A stretch of DNA of 64,000 bases from Mimachlamys varia (GCA_947623455.1 OX392533.1:35508729-35572728), one strand, 5' to 3'; positions 22,435 through 36,400 are shown, numbered from the stretch's first letter. Numbers and translations: made by a program. Notes: generated by a model not told the origin, from the sequence alone.

Positions 22435-22698
22435 AAAATGTCTGTGAGACATAAATGCCCCCATATGAAATTAGTTCCTCATGCTTTTTATGTATGTGAA
22501 GTCTATGTATGCCAAGTTTAATGACAATCAGATCAGAAGTTAATTATTTCAATCAGTTGAGTTACATAACCATGGGATTGGACGGAATGGGACGGGACAG
22601 GACAGGACAGGACGGGACGGGACAGGACAGGACAGGACGGGACAGGATGGGACAGGATGGGATGGGTAACACTATATTTTCATGGCGGTGGCATAAAT
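22435..22698. mobile_element. TIR element with GGGAC-type microsatellite core, copy 1
   Basis: The left end reads aatgtctgtgagacataaat, gcccccatatgaaattag. The core (22576-22668) is a run of gggac, aggac and gggat pentamers. The right end, tattttcatggcggtggcat, is the diverged inverse of the left block. A second copy lies at 45555-45746. Confidence 0.65.
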
Positions 22699-23220
22699 AT
22701 TCTTTTCTTTTTGTTAGTGAACAAGTACTCATAAACCTTATTGGGCTTTCATTTATTGTCTGGCATTGATTAATGAACTAAGGGTGCCTCAATAAAACCG
22801 TTAAAAAAAACCAAAATTGTACAAAGTCGTTAAAGACACTTTCATCCCATCCATTGTAAAAATCATAAAATGTCGGAATTCCTTTTTTTCTTTTAAGATT
22901 TTGGGTATTTCAACTGTACACTAGGTTAGCAAACATTAGACTTCCTCCATAGGGACGTCGCAGACTTAAGTAATGCCCCGGAAGTAATCGACAGACGTCG
23001 CCATGAAAGGCCGTCTAATTTCCTGGTCACAATACATTAAGCATCCATTTGACCCAGACTTACAATGGCCTCTTCCGTCTTTCAACTCATTATCCTGTCA
23101 AAAAAACAAAATCATAATTCCGAAATTTTTTTTAAAAAAATCCTGGAATACAAATTTTTTTCGAATACATTAGAATTCCTGTGAATGATACATGCTTGAA
23201 GTGTTCAGGGATGTTTCGTT
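22699..23220. other. Non-coding stretch
   Basis: No feature was recognised. Confidence 0.5.
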
Positions 23221-23450
23221 TTGTTTTGGTTTGGTTTATTTCATGTCCTACGTCCTGTGAACAGCTTTGCCCAATGGAAGAAAGCCGAAGCGAATCCCGG
23301 AGAAAAAACAGTGACCAAGTTGGCCAGTATCAAGTGACTGCTCTATGAAGGCCTCGAATGCGCGGCCCTTATAACCTCACTTAATGGCCACCCTGAGCCA
23401 GAGGCGGAGGGCTAGTGGTAGCAGAAAGTCAGACACCTTAACCACTTTGC
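23221..23450 (-). mobile_element. Degenerate tRNA-derived SINE
   Basis: It shares ggtttggtttatttcatgtc, gagaaaaaacag, ggcggagggctagtggtag and caccttaaccactttgc with the other copies. There is extra sequence around the B-box region and the head is worn. Confidence 0.7.
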
Positions 23451-23561
23451 AATTAACCATGCAATACCAATTTCAACAAATTTTCAAATTTTTCCTTTAA
23501 AATATACTTGTAAAATTGTGCATTGATTTAGGTTGCCTTACAAGCGTGAGCTGTAGAGAAT

Positions 23562-23636
23562 TTCTGTTTAGCTCAGTCGGTAGAGCATCAGGTTGGAGAG
23601 CCTAGGGTTGCGGGTTCGAGCCCCAGCGAAGGCACT
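23562..23636 (+). pseudogene. tRNA-like sequence (pseudo-tRNA or SINE head)
   Basis: The internal promoter boxes fit consensus: A-box tagctcagtcgg (23569-23580) and B-box ggttcgagccc (23613-23623). The D-arm (gctc/gagc) pairs. The acceptor arms ttctgtt and cgaaggc do not pair, the anticodon stem has mismatches with an eight-base loop (ttggagag), and only three T-stem pairs hold. It is therefore not a functional tRNA. Confidence 0.7.
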
Positions 23637-23934
23637 ATCTTTATCACATTTCCTCGTCCTATTATATAACATATAACTGCCCTATTCAACCATTAAGGTA
23701 CAAGAAAAATTGGAGTAAAGTATGCTTACTCTGACTCCATTGTTTCAGTAAAAGAATAAAAGCAAAGACACAAATATACCCCCAAACCCCACAAAGTTGT
23801 CTAGTATGACATTTAACCCTTTCACTTTGGCCAAACTCTAAACAGATGCAGATATATGAGCTCACCTGAGTGATCTGACCAAAGCTCACTTGTGATTTGT
23901 CAACATCTCTGAGCCCACTTGAGATATTGAATGT
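23637..23934. other. Non-coding stretch
   Basis: No feature was recognised. Confidence 0.5.
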
Positions 23935-24310
23935 GTGATGCTATGGTGTGAATATAAACCGAATCGGTCAAGGGTTTCACGAGATCGATATCTTGCAAAG
24001 ACAAGTCTTTTGTTCCCAAAGTGGTCAAAGGTGACCTTTGACCTTTAACCTTGATAGATGACCTGACCAAAGTCTAATTCATTTCATGTGTTCAGAACTT
24101 GATTGTGTGATTGCTAAATTGGTGTGAATATTAATAAAAACTGACCTGAGGCCTTTTCAAAAATATGTTGTACATGTCTGGAGGGATGCACAGACAGACG
24201 GATGCGACATACAGACAATACAGACAAAGTGATTACTATATACCCTCCCCCAGGTCCTACTATATATTCCCCCCCCCCGTCCTTACCTATAAGTGAGGGG
24301 TATAATAATT
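23935..24310. repeat. Uninterrupted copy of the tgaccttt dispersed repeat
   Basis: It contains gatgctatggtgtgaatata, ggtgacctttgacctttaac, a cacagacagacggatgcgac block, acaaagtgattactatatac, and ends with C-rich sequence and a gaggggtataataattt tail. This copy gives the best view of the full repeat. Confidence 0.65.
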
Positions 24311-27047
24311 TATGAATACAAGCCAGGGTCAATATATATTGGGTTAATCACATGTTACACAGTAGCTTCAAATTTCTTATTTAAAAGGGGACAAATGTTA
24401 CACAGTAGCTGTGCTCGGGTATGATATAGCTGGGGGGATATGGTTAGTTTAATTCTAAATCTCATAATTGACCAAAAAGTCCTCGGGCCCTTGACCCCAA
24501 TTAACGTGCACCTGTTATGAGACATTCGGGAAGTGAATTCAAAATTATTATCAGTTCATATGTATGGCTGGCGGGGGACAAAAAGCAGGAAGACTTAAAT
24601 CGGACTGTTAAAATCCAGAACTGACACACGAACTCAGGACTTTAGACGAGTGACATTCTAACACACCAAGAGTACCTGAATAAACTACCAACTCGACCAA
24701 CTTGTGTGTCCAGCATTTTGTTACACACAACCTGTTCTAGGCATGTTATACAAGTCACTTTATATAAACGACTGCCCTCGAGATCGTCAGTCTTATATAC
24801 ACATATAGTGACAATTTAAAATGCCGTCCATCGCAACCTGTTATAAGGAAGTCGTTACAAACCACTTAATATAAAGACAGTCTTGATCAGACGGACATGC
24901 ATTATCCGACCAGTTATTTACATCAGTCTTGTCTAGATTCTCGACATGTCTGCCAACTTTGACATCAACGACCATCCGTCATGCTTTGAGAATTCTGCAA
25001 CATTTTTCACAGCCGGAGAAAATGTCAATGGCTTTAGAAATTCTCGTTACCAATATCATGCAAATAGTGTAAAACGGTTACAATTTCAATTCAAACACTT
25101 GCACTCTGAACTGACATATATTGTACAGACAGCGACAAAGCAATTCAAATACATGGGTAGCTGGCGGTGAAAATCCTGGGTTAGATATGAAATAGCACTT
25201 GTCAGAACAACCACTACCACCATCAAGAAACCATTTAGTTCTGATGAAAGTGCCATGTCGCCGAAATAATCTCATCTGTTTATCATCGAGAAAATGAAAT
25301 TTGTCGGAGGGCCGAGATAAAAGGAATATACTTCTGCTCCAGCGAACAGAAAACCTGATCAGAAATTTCGTTTTCGTAGACAAAATTGTGTTATAACATA
25401 CACATAGGATCCATCACCCCTTGCTTTAGCTGACACCCAAATAATGAACGTTCTTAAACGTCAAAATCAATCTCGCACGCTTTGAATTTTTACTCTGGAT
25501 ATATTTTAAGACTAGTGTTCTTTGAAGGGTCCTGGGGCTGCTGCTGAGAACTGTTACTTGGAAGTACTGGAAACTATTCCTATGCACAATGAAAATTCTG
25601 CCACACTTGTAATTGCAACACTTAATTTGCCTTTTCAGTATTGCACTAGTAAGTGGAAATAGGTGAAATAGCAAGAAAATGTTGATATCAGAAACAACAC
25701 TGATTCAACATTTTTATTCAAAAGCAGGTTTCAGTAGAAAACAATGCGGGAATAGGCTACATGCAGTCACGTTACAATATTGCATACTTCATGTCTGATT
25801 TTTTTTGCTCAACCTCTAGCTTCCCTCCATTAAAAAAAATCTGTCCCAAATGATGAAAATACCAGTATAATAATAGTGTTTGTTTTTTGCAATTCAAGCC
25901 GTGTTGAAAATCTCATCTGAAATACAAACATTAGTTAATTAAATTAGAAGAAAATTGAACTTTGCTAGTTGAGATGATTATGCTAATTTACTGTGAAAAG
26001 TTCACATCTCAGTGTTTAAGCAAAAAAATAACAAACAAAAAAACTCATCTTTACATCAAAAATATTGCTTATACTCTTGATATGCTGACATTGTGTTACA
26101 TTCTTTAATCCTGGTCACGGCACCAATTTTTGAAAGGATCAGAAAAAGGGCAATACATTACAGGGATCTGAACCCATAACCTCTGAGCTATGATTTGAGA
26201 AATGCTTTACAGCTTGCTGCTACAATCTAGTTGTAAATTATCATCAACTAATTTCAGATTAGCTAAATTTCTTCAAAATTAAACACCTGCGTAACTTCAG
26301 CTCTTCTTCAATCAGTTAGTTGATGAACAATTATAAAGATACAAAGGTATTGTAGATATTAAATGAGAGGAAGTGAATGTCTTTTTAGAAAAAAAAATTA
26401 AAATAGTCCATTAATGATCAAATAGAACCATTAATTAGTCTTGCTATCTTAAAGTTGCCAGAGCTTTGGGAATAAGACTTCATTAGTTATCCGAACATTC
26501 AAGTTAAGTGTCTGGTTAAATGTATATATTGTGAAGTTAGGTTGGGACCAACAAAATTTATATTTCCAATTTAATGAGGTCTTAAATTTGTATGAGATCC
26601 AGATAACAAACTTTGACTTCACAAATGCATGATTTAATAGCAATCAGCCATTATCTGAAGTATGTCACCTAATAATCAGTGGCTTTTAACTGACATATGT
26701 TAACACAGATAGACATAGTAGTCCAGTCAATTTATGATTTTAATTTTGAACTAATTGCAACAGAATTTATTCTTTCAATTTTTGGTTGATGAGCATCAAA
26801 CTTATAACAGGAAAAAAAGTTCCAGAAAATCCAAATAGGGGAAAGTGGGTTTTTTGGCCTTCTAAAAATCAGGAATATTAAGAAAATCTCATGTATAACC
26901 ATATTTGAGGTCTAATATCTACCTATTTCTATAGGTAAGAAACAACCCTTGAGCCCGATAAACTGTAAAGCTCAGTGTTAAATCTAGCGATAATTGCAGC
27001 TATTATAAACAAGTGTTGAAGAACCAAGTGAATCTCCAGTACTGACC
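24311..27047. other. Long non-coding AT-rich stretch
   Basis: No exon was recognised. Open frames at 24946-25170 (+) and 25078-25383 (-) overlap each other on opposite strands and match no family known to me. Near 26110-26220 the minus strand has a B-box-like gggttcagatccc with a worn tRNA-like head, perhaps an old SINE of another family. Confidence 0.5.
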
Positions 27048-27378
27048 CATGAGGCTTGGTTGTCTAGTGGTAGGACGCTGCTGGCTCGTGATCGAAGGGT
27101 TGCGAGTTTTGAGTCAGAGTCACAGCACTTGTGTTGTATCCTTCAGCAAGATACTTAACTCTGATTGTTCCAGTGTACTCAGCTGTAAATGAGTACTTGG
27201 TTGGGTAGTGCTAAAAAATTGTAGAATGCTAGCTGCAGCTTCCCAGGAATTCAAAGTTGAGAACGATATTGGCTGGTTCAGCTAAGGCCTTATAACCACG
27301 GATAATAATTTATGAAATGCTTTGAGACGGCCTTTAATATCGTGATAAAGTGGTATATAAGAACCTCGAATTATTATT
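27048..27378 (+). mobile_element. tRNA-derived SINE of a second family, ATT tail
   Basis: The head is tRNA-like, with A-box ggttgtctagtggtagga and B-box-like gggttgcgagttttgagtc. The central block has tgttgtatccttcagcaaga and tacttaactctgattgttcc, a pattern common to conserved-core animal SINEs. The 3' part has atgctttgagacggcc and gtggtatataagaacc, ending in attattattat. The family is different from the copies at 1397 and 21848. Confidence 0.8.
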
Positions 27379-28489
27379 ATGTGACCTCCACATCACCTCA
27401 AGGAATCCCTACCGCCTGTAAGCATGTTAATCGGAGAATAAATTAATGTTTACAGCCTGTTTACGGAAACATAATGGTGACAAAATTGATTTATCACAGT
27501 GGTTGGTTCCATGTACAACAACAACAAAATACGGTTCTTGGACCCTTAATTCAGACACATATGCTGGCAATAAACAACTTAAGTGATGGGTCTCATGTAA
27601 AAGTCCACAGTGATCAAACTACACAACAAATTGGTTAAGTGGCAAATTTGGGTCAATTCCGATGACATCTTATGGACCAAAATCACCATTAATAGCTTGT
27701 GAAGTGAATTAGGGCCAATTTTACGGCCAAAAACAAGAATCATATTGATGAAAGAAAGAGGTTTGTAGATTCTAATTATCTTCAACGGAATCCTTATCGG
27801 CTGGAAATAATTGACTAATATAATAACTATTTTTGATTTCATCTTTTCAGACTGAAAATATAGAAGAGATATAGAAGAAGCTGTACACTATTTTAGATGC
27901 TATTTAAAGAAATGAATATACCATGAAAGCAATTCACTTATCTCGCAATTGATGTTATAGATATAAAGACATTTCAGAATGTCTTTTTGCTGTCAATAAA
28001 ACACAGTCTTGGAAAACTTTGCGCGACAAACTCTTTTATAACTCTTAACAAGACCGAAATTTACGAAGTCTGAAGCGTCGATTAGCTGTCAATGTTGTTT
28101 GTCTAACAGCTAATGGATCAGCCTTGAGTCGCGCGGTATTGATGTTTCCACCTAGCTGTAACAAGTTTAGCGTGACAGCCAAACTCTCCCGTGCAGTCCC
28201 CCCCCATCAATCTAAAATGGACAGTTGTGTCGTTAGACGGACAGAAGACGGTCAATTTGGGCCATTAGTGGTCATTCAGAGTCTATATCGTTTATGTGTT
28301 CATCTTCGCCATCATTGACTGATTAGTACTGCTTAACTGTGATTCCCACAACATGGAACGTAGACTGACATAAACGTATTAAACACCGTCTTGTACGGAG
28401 CGAGACCAATGCGTGATAATTTGGTATCAGTTAGCTGAAGAAAAGTGCCATATTGTAAATATTGTTATAATGTGGCTTCTGACTTTATA
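27379..28489. other. Non-coding stretch
   Basis: No feature was recognised. Short open frames at 27579-27842 (-) and 28124-28318 (+) lack support. Confidence 0.5.
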
Positions 28490-28860
28490 TCACCCCTGTT
28501 AAAATCACACTACTCTTTATATCATGTTTTCCCAAAACACATTTTTTCACTCATTGTAATCTCTATATAATTTTATTTGGGTGATCTTGTATTTTGAATT
28601 TGAATTCCTCTTAATATCATGTTTTTTTAACCAATAACATAAAATATCCAGAAAATAAGGTCATTTCCGTTGATTCCAGATACAACAAAATATTGTTATC
28701 TATATATTGAAACCTCATCATAATGTACATGGAATAGCTTACTTTTAATTATGGGGATTGGATATGCACTAGCTATATATAGATTTAGTGAAAAATCTTA
28801 ATGTCACATACCTGTTAATATCATATTTTTGTCTGACAAATGCAACATGATATAAAGAGG
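28490..28860. mobile_element. MITE-like element with tatatcatgtt ends, copy 1
   Basis: The left side has ctctttatatcatgtttt and the right side the inverse (aacatgatataaagagg). The inner block ttagtgaaaaatcttaatgt, followed by cacatacctgttaatatcat, is shared in inverse orientation with 45900-46205. The motif gttaatatcat also repeats in the TIRs of the pogo-like element at 40627-41955, suggesting one broad family. Confidence 0.6.
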
Positions 28861-30069
28861 AATGGACTATATATGCATTAATTGATGTCAAAGCTAAAGG
28901 TACTTTATCTTAAATTTCTGTGACTTTTCAGAGATTTTCAGAATGATTTGAAATATCCTCGCAGCAGTAAAAAGCTAATATTTAGTTACATAATTCCTGA
29001 TTTGCATTATCTTTTTACAAGGAATACTAATTATCGCTAGTAATTACCCACAGCCTCGCAAACATGCGATTTGAATTGGTAATGATAGAAGTTAGAGTTT
29101 GGAAATAATAGTTCTGGGACTCAAAACAGTTTAATACATATCAATATTTTTTTTTCAAATAAGAAATGCTGAAATCACAAAGATATTGTGTTTTTTGTGT
29201 CTCACAAATTCAGCTGTAGGCCCTTTTCGTCACACCTGTTTGAGTGACTGCTTTTAAGTATACTTATCCTAGTACTCGCATCTGCACTGCCGACTCTATC
29301 GATGTCTAGACACACAGAAACTCCCAAAGCGTTTATTTTATAGAAAACGTGGAAGATTAAGTCTTAAATAAGATTTAATTGAATAATATATGAATGATAT
29401 ATGGCTGTAAAGAAATTGTTATATTTAAAATACTTGTATTATGCCCTAGCAGGTGACAACAGATTTTCACTGTAATTAACTTGAGGTGCCAATCAATGTC
29501 AGGCCTAGTAATAAAAGGTCCTAGTGATATGTTTTCCCTAATATATATTCGTTTGTTAAATTAACCTTCATTGGCAAGCTGCCTGGTTGGAATATACAAC
29601 TGAAGGAAGATATAAACGGTGCTCTCATGTATTATCCTGTGAAAACAAAATGTGCGCAAATACTTTTTGTTCTAAAAATGACACTTTTGCACCGTAACTC
29701 TTTAATGCAGCGACACAGGTCAGGATCCTGCAATTTGTCACGTATTTCATGTGCCACTAGTGAAGGATCTGATCACTCGGTCCATCCTTACAAATCAAGA
29801 GTAATTATTTATGGCAGAAAAGTGCGGGAGAGATATAATCAATCACTCGTGTACAGTACAGTATGGACATCTGAATACCTGAACTCGTGTTAAACCTGAT
29901 ACAAATGTAAACTAATAGCTTTGTTATTTCTCTATCCTCAATTAAAGGATTTAATAGATTCAATTAAATTTCATTGGCACTGGGAATTGTGGGATCAGGC
30001 TGGCCGGGTTGAGATATGATGTATCTAGCAAAAAGCATTCAATTTAAGGATCCAATTGTACATTTTTTA
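28861..30069. other. Non-coding AT-rich stretch
   Basis: No feature was recognised. An open frame at 29627-29893 (+) has no known family. Confidence 0.5.
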
Positions 30070-31970
30070 ACACAGTAATTACCTCCTCTTACACTGTTAT
30101 CACTTCCCCTTAACACAGTAATCGACCTTCCCCTTAACATAGTTTATTATTTACCTCCCCATTAACACAGTAATTACCTCCCATTAACACAGTAATTACC
30201 TCCCATTAACTCAGTAATTACATTCCCTTACACAGTTATCACCTTCCTTTAACACAGAAATCACCTTCCCTTAACACATTAATCACCTCCCCTTAACACA
30301 ATAATCACCTCCCCTTAACAGTTATTACCTCCCTTAACACAATAATCACCTCCCCTTAACACAATAATCACCTCTCCTTAACACAGTATTACCTTTCCTT
30401 ACATTGTTATCACCTCCCCTTAACACAGTAGTCACCTCCCCTTAACACAGTAATTACCTCCCTTTAACACAGTAATTACCTCCCTTTAATACAGTTATTA
30501 CCTCTCCTTAACACAGAAACCACCTCCCCTTAACACAATTATCACCCCCCTTCACAGTTATCACCTCCCCTTAACACAGTTTTCACCTTCCCTTAACACA
30601 GTTATCACCTCCATTTAACACAGAAATCACCTCCACTTAACACAGAAATTACGTCCCCTTAACACAGTAATCACCTCCCCTTAACACAGTAATAACCTCC
30701 CCTTAACACAGTAATTACCTCCCCTTAACACAAAAATCACCTCCCCTTAACACAGTAATTACCTCCCCTTAACACAGTAATTACCTCCCATTAACACAGT
30801 AATCACCTCCCCTTAACACAGTAATTACCTCCCATTAACACAGTTATCACCTCCTTTTAACATAGAAATAACCTCCCCTCAACATAGTAATTACCTCCCC
30901 TTAACACAGTAATTACCTCCCCTTTCCCATTAACACAGTTATTACTTTCCCTTACACTTCCCTTACACTGTTATCACCTCCCCTTAACACAGTTATCACC
31001 TCCCTTTAACACAGAAATCACTTCCACTAAACACAGTAATTACCTCCCCTTAACACAGTAATTACCTCCCCTTAACACAGTAATTACCTCCCCTTAACAC
31101 AGTAATTACCTCCCATTAACTCAGTAATTACATTCCCTTACACAGTTATCACCTTCCTTAAACACAGAAATCACCTCCCCTTAACACAGTTATCACCTCC
31201 CTTTAACACAGAAATCACCTCCCCTTAACACAGTAATTACCTCCCCTTAACACAGTAATTACCTCCCCTTAACACAGCAATATCCTCCCATTAACTCAGT
31301 AATTACATTCCCTTACACAGTTATCACCTTCCTTTAACACAGAAATCACCTCCCCTTAACACAGTAATCACCTCCCCTTAACACAGTAATTACCTCCCCT
31401 TAACACAGTAATTACCTCCCATTAACTCAGTAATTACATTCCTTTACACAGTTATCACCTCCCTTAAACTCAGAAATCACATCCCCTTAACACAGTAATT
31501 ACCTCCCCTTAACACAGTAATTATCTCCCATTAACACAGTTATTACCTTCCCTTACACTGTTATCATCTCCCCTTAACACAGTTATCACCTCCCTTTAAC
31601 AAAGAAATCACCTCCTCTTAACACAGTAATTACCTCCCCTTAACACAGTAATTACCTCCCATTAACTCAGTAATTACATTCCTTTACACAGTTATCACCT
31701 CCCTTAAACTCAGAAATCACATCCCCTTAACACAGTAATTACCTCCTCTTAACACAGTAATCACCTCCCCTTAACACAGTAATTACCTCCCCTTAACACA
31801 GTAATTACCTCCCATTAACACAGTTATTACCTTCCCTTACACTGTTATCATCTCCCCTTAACAAAGTTATCACCTCCCTTTAACAAAGAAATCACCTCCT
31901 CTTAACACAGTAATTACCTCCCATTAACACAGTAATTACCTCCCATTAACACAGTAATTACCTCCCCTTA
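30070..31970. repeat. 23-bp minisatellite, about 80 copies
   Basis: The unit is acacagtaattacctcccct, taa, with variants cagttatcacc, cagaaatcacc and a longer cattaactcagtaattacat block. The longer block recurs near 30205, 31115, 31285, 31425 and 31665 with the same neighbours, showing higher-order organisation. Confidence 0.94.
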
Positions 31971-32631
31971 TCTTCCTTGACACTCATGTAGCTCATAAGT
32001 TAAGAGTAATAGTACCTCATTTTAAAATTGAGGGTTGAAATCTTGGTTTATCTCTGCTGACATTTTTGATTAGTTAAGAAAATTATTGTTGAATACATTT
32101 TTTATCTTTTATTTTTATTTTTTTTGTTATAAGGAATGGCTTTCTTTAAGAAATGATTTAAGCAATAGTCTTGAAAATAAACACTAGATAGTTGTAACGA
32201 AGTGTTAAGATATTGGATTTATAGGCGTGATTGTACACTACTGGTTTTTGCAATTGATTTGATTTGTTTTTGTTTTACTTCCTTTTAACAGTTATGATCA
32301 GTTTAACAATATTGGTTCATACAGATTTTTCATACCAAAATTTAAGCATTTTTCCAGCTCTTTTTCCAATATTCAAGGTTCATTTTAGTTGTTGTCCAAA
32401 CTTGCAGGGAATAGGTTATACATACTTGACGATATGAATCTTTTAAAATTTTATTGTAATGTTTTAAAACTTTTTAAAATTTAAATCTGAAAAAAAAATT
32501 ACATGTTTACTATTGAGCTAGTTAGTATGAATTCAAGCACTTTTCAAGCATTTGTGAGCAAATTACAGCACTTTTCCAGCACTGACCCCAATTCAAGCAC
32601 TTTTCATCTTCTGTACAAACCATGTGGATTT
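31971..32631. other. Non-coding stretch
   Basis: Contains short repeats of gcacttttccagcact/caagcacttttc near 32530-32600. No gene was seen. Confidence 0.5.
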
Positions 32632-32762
32632 TAGCAGTGGAGGAAAGCCGGAGTACCTAGAGAAAGACCACCAACCAACGGCCAGTACCTGGCAACTGCC
32701 CCACGTAGGCCACAAACCCGCATCCCTGATGTGAAAGACAACCACTGGCCACCGGTGGCCCC
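32632..32762 (-). mobile_element. Fragment of tRNA-derived SINE
   Basis: It covers the body (ggaggaaagccggagtacct, ggccagtacctggcaactgc) and a worn B-box region. The 3' tail is missing and the head is degraded. Confidence 0.65.
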
Positions 32763-33415
32763 TGGTTTACGCAACACGAAACATCTAGCCACTAATAAAT
32801 ACCAACAACGCAAACTGTACATAGCAACTTGCCTGGCTATTGTGAAATATTTGTAATTATTTTTCCAAAATATCATGCACCATCTTTTTCCCATGCATCA
32901 AAGTTTTTCACAGTTTCCTGTTCAAACATTCAGATCAAATTTAAACGAATTAAAACTTCATTATCTGGATATAAAAGGATATATTACATACACATTATTG
33001 TCCTGTTATTTTCACTTATTAAATTTTTTGCAACTTTTTTGCATCGCAAAATATCGAAAATATTATTCCTGTGTAAATAACCGGATATCAAGATACTTCA
33101 ATGTATCCTCTGGGGGTAAAGGAATTAAAAACACCAAATGTCAGCACATAATTATTTGCCTGTGAACATTTATTTGATATGAATGCTATTTAATAAAAGG
33201 AAATGTCACAGGCAAATTATATGGATTTTTATTTGAAATTTTAGGACATGATTGTAAATGATCCTGATATTTTCAACAACAACTACTAGGTTTTCAACAC
33301 TGCATAGCACTTTCAAATGGAATTTCAAAGTATTTCTCTTCTACATGTCTACTGTGTTTTTATTCGATTAAGAGCAAAGTGTCATACTTAGAACCCATCA
33401 GATTCCATCTTGTAA
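32763..33415. other. Non-coding AT-rich stretch
   Basis: Overlapping short open frames lack any recognised family. Confidence 0.5.
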
Positions 33416-33780
33416 AGCAAGAGGCCCAAAGGGCCTGATGACATTCTGCTGTTCAACAGCATTTTCTTCACACACTTTCTAGCATTACCTGCAGGTATTT
33501 CCGGCGACTAAACCAATGGCTTTATAAATGCCATGACTTGGACATTTGAAGTCTTCAAAATATGATTTTTTTCTCTCAAGAAATAACTTGACATTTGTAG
33601 TCTTGAATTTAGGCCAAGGTTAAATTGTTACTTTTTCACACATTTTGCAACACCAGTAGGCCTATCATTTCAGCAAGCTATTTAGGACAAATTTTATGGT
33701 GTGCAGGGTTTGATTATTAAGATGGTGTCATTTAAATAGGTTTGACATAATGTAACTTGGATGAAGGTCAAGTCTTTTGC
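33416..33780 (+). mobile_element. 5' part of an ACAAGAG-type element
   Basis: It starts agcaagaggcccaaagggcc with the short hairpin typical of the group and continues into an AT-rich body with gaatttaggccaaggtta. A SINE sits just to its right, and no 3' end was found. Confidence 0.5.
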
Positions 33781-33794
33781 ATTGCTACAGCTTT

Positions 33795-34008
33795 CCAACA
33801 TTTGGATTATTTGGCTTGTTTTTATTTTACATCCTATTAACTATTTTCTTAAAGCCAGGGTCTTTTAAGGATGTGCCAGGGTTTGGAGGTGAAGGAAAGC
33901 TGGAGAACCTGGAGAAAAACCATCAACCTATGGTCAGAATACCCCATAGGTGGAGGGCTTAGGTGGTAGAAAGTCCGGACACCTTAACCACACTACCACC
34001 ATGGCCCC
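33795..34008 (-). mobile_element. tRNA-derived SINE with internal deletion
   Basis: The tail (tattttacatcctatt), body (aaggatgtgccagggtttgg, ggagaaaaaccatcaaccta) and head (caccttaaccacactaccac) are present. The segment holding the B-box between the body and head is largely deleted, so it should be promoter-dead. Confidence 0.75.
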
Positions 34009-36055
34009 GCATTTGAATGTAAAGCAATTAATTTACCGATACTACGGGTAATTGTCATAATTTGTGTCTGGCAAGACTGCACGGAGGGACGTCCGAGTTT
34101 AAAACTTGGATCCTTCACTTTGAATATTGATCAACAACATCTGACCTTTCCTTCCAATTAATGTTTTGTGTAGCCGCACTTAAGTACTACATTATGACCA
34201 ACAAGCTACTGGTCACACATGATTCTCTCGGTGATTTTACGTTCTTGGCAATTTGACCCTTCGTGACCTTTTATTTACAACATTATAAATCCTCATAAAA
34301 AGAGCAGGTGCTGGAATTATCCAATAAAAGTAAATATCACTTACTTTATATTCCTTGCATATCTTTTCTTTAAAATTTACCGTATATTTTCCTGACAAAA
34401 AGTTGTAACTACCTGAAAATACAGAAAACATAAACAACAATGAATATCAGTTACAAGAAGTGCGATTTTTGGCTTTTAAGGCCTTCATTATTTGGACAAA
34501 TTTACAATGTTGAAAAGAAGTACATTTTGTACATCACACATACTTTAATAAGAGCTATCCTTTGCTCTTGAATGGTAATACATGCATATTTAACAGAGTT
34601 GTTTCCCCTTGTTGCTACCCTTTGCCTTTACTTTTTTTCATCAGGATGAGTAGGCATCAGTGAGTGGGGAGACAGGAAAAATGTCACACAATTACGTTAT
34701 GTAACACAATAACGCTACGTCACGCTCGGCCTTCATCGGTTATTTCCGGAATGTTGATAATAAATGGAATATCTTTCAGCTGATGTCTGTTGGGTTTATC
34801 GCGGTCGTTGCTTGTGAAACTGTTTTATTTTCTCAACTTGCTGATCAAATTTGAATTATGGAAATTGTATCTCTTTCTGGACCAGAACATGAATCTCAGT
34901 AAATATGCGAGATTTATTAATTGAAGCTATGCTCATTTAAGGCTTTGCCTTTAATTGTCATAATTATACACAGGAAGGACATTTGTTAACTTAATCGCGA
35001 CACTTTTGAATTCCTCCAAATCAAAGGTTAGAATACAGTAGAACCTCGTTATCTTGAACTCATATAACTGAAAGACTCTGATTAATTCAAACCATTTTGT
35101 TGTTTCAATAATATACAAACTTACGTAACTCGAATACTCCGACAAGTTTTCCCTATTCAAGACAAGTTTCGAATGTAGTTTATTATGAACGTTCACGGGT
35201 AAATTTAAGCTAAACAATTCACCCCTATGTATGTTTGATAGACTCTACCAAACCTTGAACTGGATTAGTCCATTATGGTCTACAGTGTTAACAGGGTTAC
35301 TTTTGGGCAAAATCAACACTGAACAAAAATGGAGTCTACCAGCGAAGAAGGAAAATTGGACAGGGCAAATTTAAAGGTTTTCCTCAGTATACAGCAAGTC
35401 TCACACAAAGATTGGTGAAACTTCGACATTTATTTTAATGAACAAATCTATTTATAGTAACAGTATCCTAGACTTTGGGGCAAGTGATCAAGAAACACAA
35501 ATCCCTTAGGGACATGTAAGTGCTTGAGAATTGCATCCAGTTTGGTAAAAATTTGATTTCGATGCCAAGTTCCTGAGTGATATGTGATCAATGACAGTTC
35601 TGACGGATTACATACGGGACTTAAAAGAAAAAAAAAATAGCCGCCCCTATGCCTCTCACTGAAATCAATTGTTATGATTGATATAACCATACGGGTATTC
35701 AATTATTTGGGTTAAAAATATCCAAAATTTCCTCGGTGTTTTTTTCTATTTTTAGATAATAATATTACAGAACAATGTACTCTTGGCTCCTGGACTCGGA
35801 AATCACTATAGGAGATTTTTTTATTTACAGTTTGCATGCGATTCAGCATTTTGTCCTGGAGTACCAGACTGGGAGAACCTTTTACCAGTAATGGAAAATC
35901 TTATCCGACCCTCGAGTCTGAATAATAGTACATGCGACATCGCAAAAAGATACAGCAGTAATTCAGACTTTACAACAGAATGAAGTTATTCACTCCCAAA
36001 GACATATTTTGAACTTTTCTATTACACATATACAAGTTAAAATTAAAAAAATTAA
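34009..36055. other. Non-coding DNA with one pogo-like end
   Basis: At 35034 a TA precedes cagtagaacctcgttatctt, which resembles the terminal sequence of pogo/Tigger-type elements. A matching right end was not found. Other open frames here lack support. Confidence 0.45.
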
Positions 36056-36057
36056 AC

Positions 36058-36400
36058 AAAAGGCCCAAGAGGACTTAACGGTCATCTGACTATATATAAT
36101 TTTAGTTGGTTATGATATTAACATAATTGACCCTTGTGACCTTGAGAGAAGGTCAAGGTCTTTCATTTAAACAAACTTGGTAGCATATGCTACAGGCTAA
36201 ATATCAGTACCCTGGACATTTCGTGTATTGAGAAGAAGTTTCATGAAATGTTTTACAACATTTGACCCCTGTTACCTTGAAAGTGGGTCAAGGTCATTCA
36301 TTCAAACAAACTTGGTAGTCCTTCATCCCAGCATTACAATAACTAAAGCCAAATATCAGTAGCTTGGGCCTTTCGGTTATTGAGAAGATGACGCAACACA
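36058..36400 (+). mobile_element. ACAAGAG-type element, partial, two core units
   Basis: The head is aaaaggcccaagaggactt with cggtcatctgac. Two core units follow, with tgaccttgagagaaggtcaa and accttgaaagtgggtcaagg and shared acaaacttggtag. The body ends near gaagatgacgcaac without a clear 3' hairpin. Confidence 0.55.

Noticed and set aside
23562..23636. Functional tRNA gene
   Set aside because: A- and B-boxes fit, but the acceptor, anticodon and T stems do not pair and the anticodon loop has eight bases.
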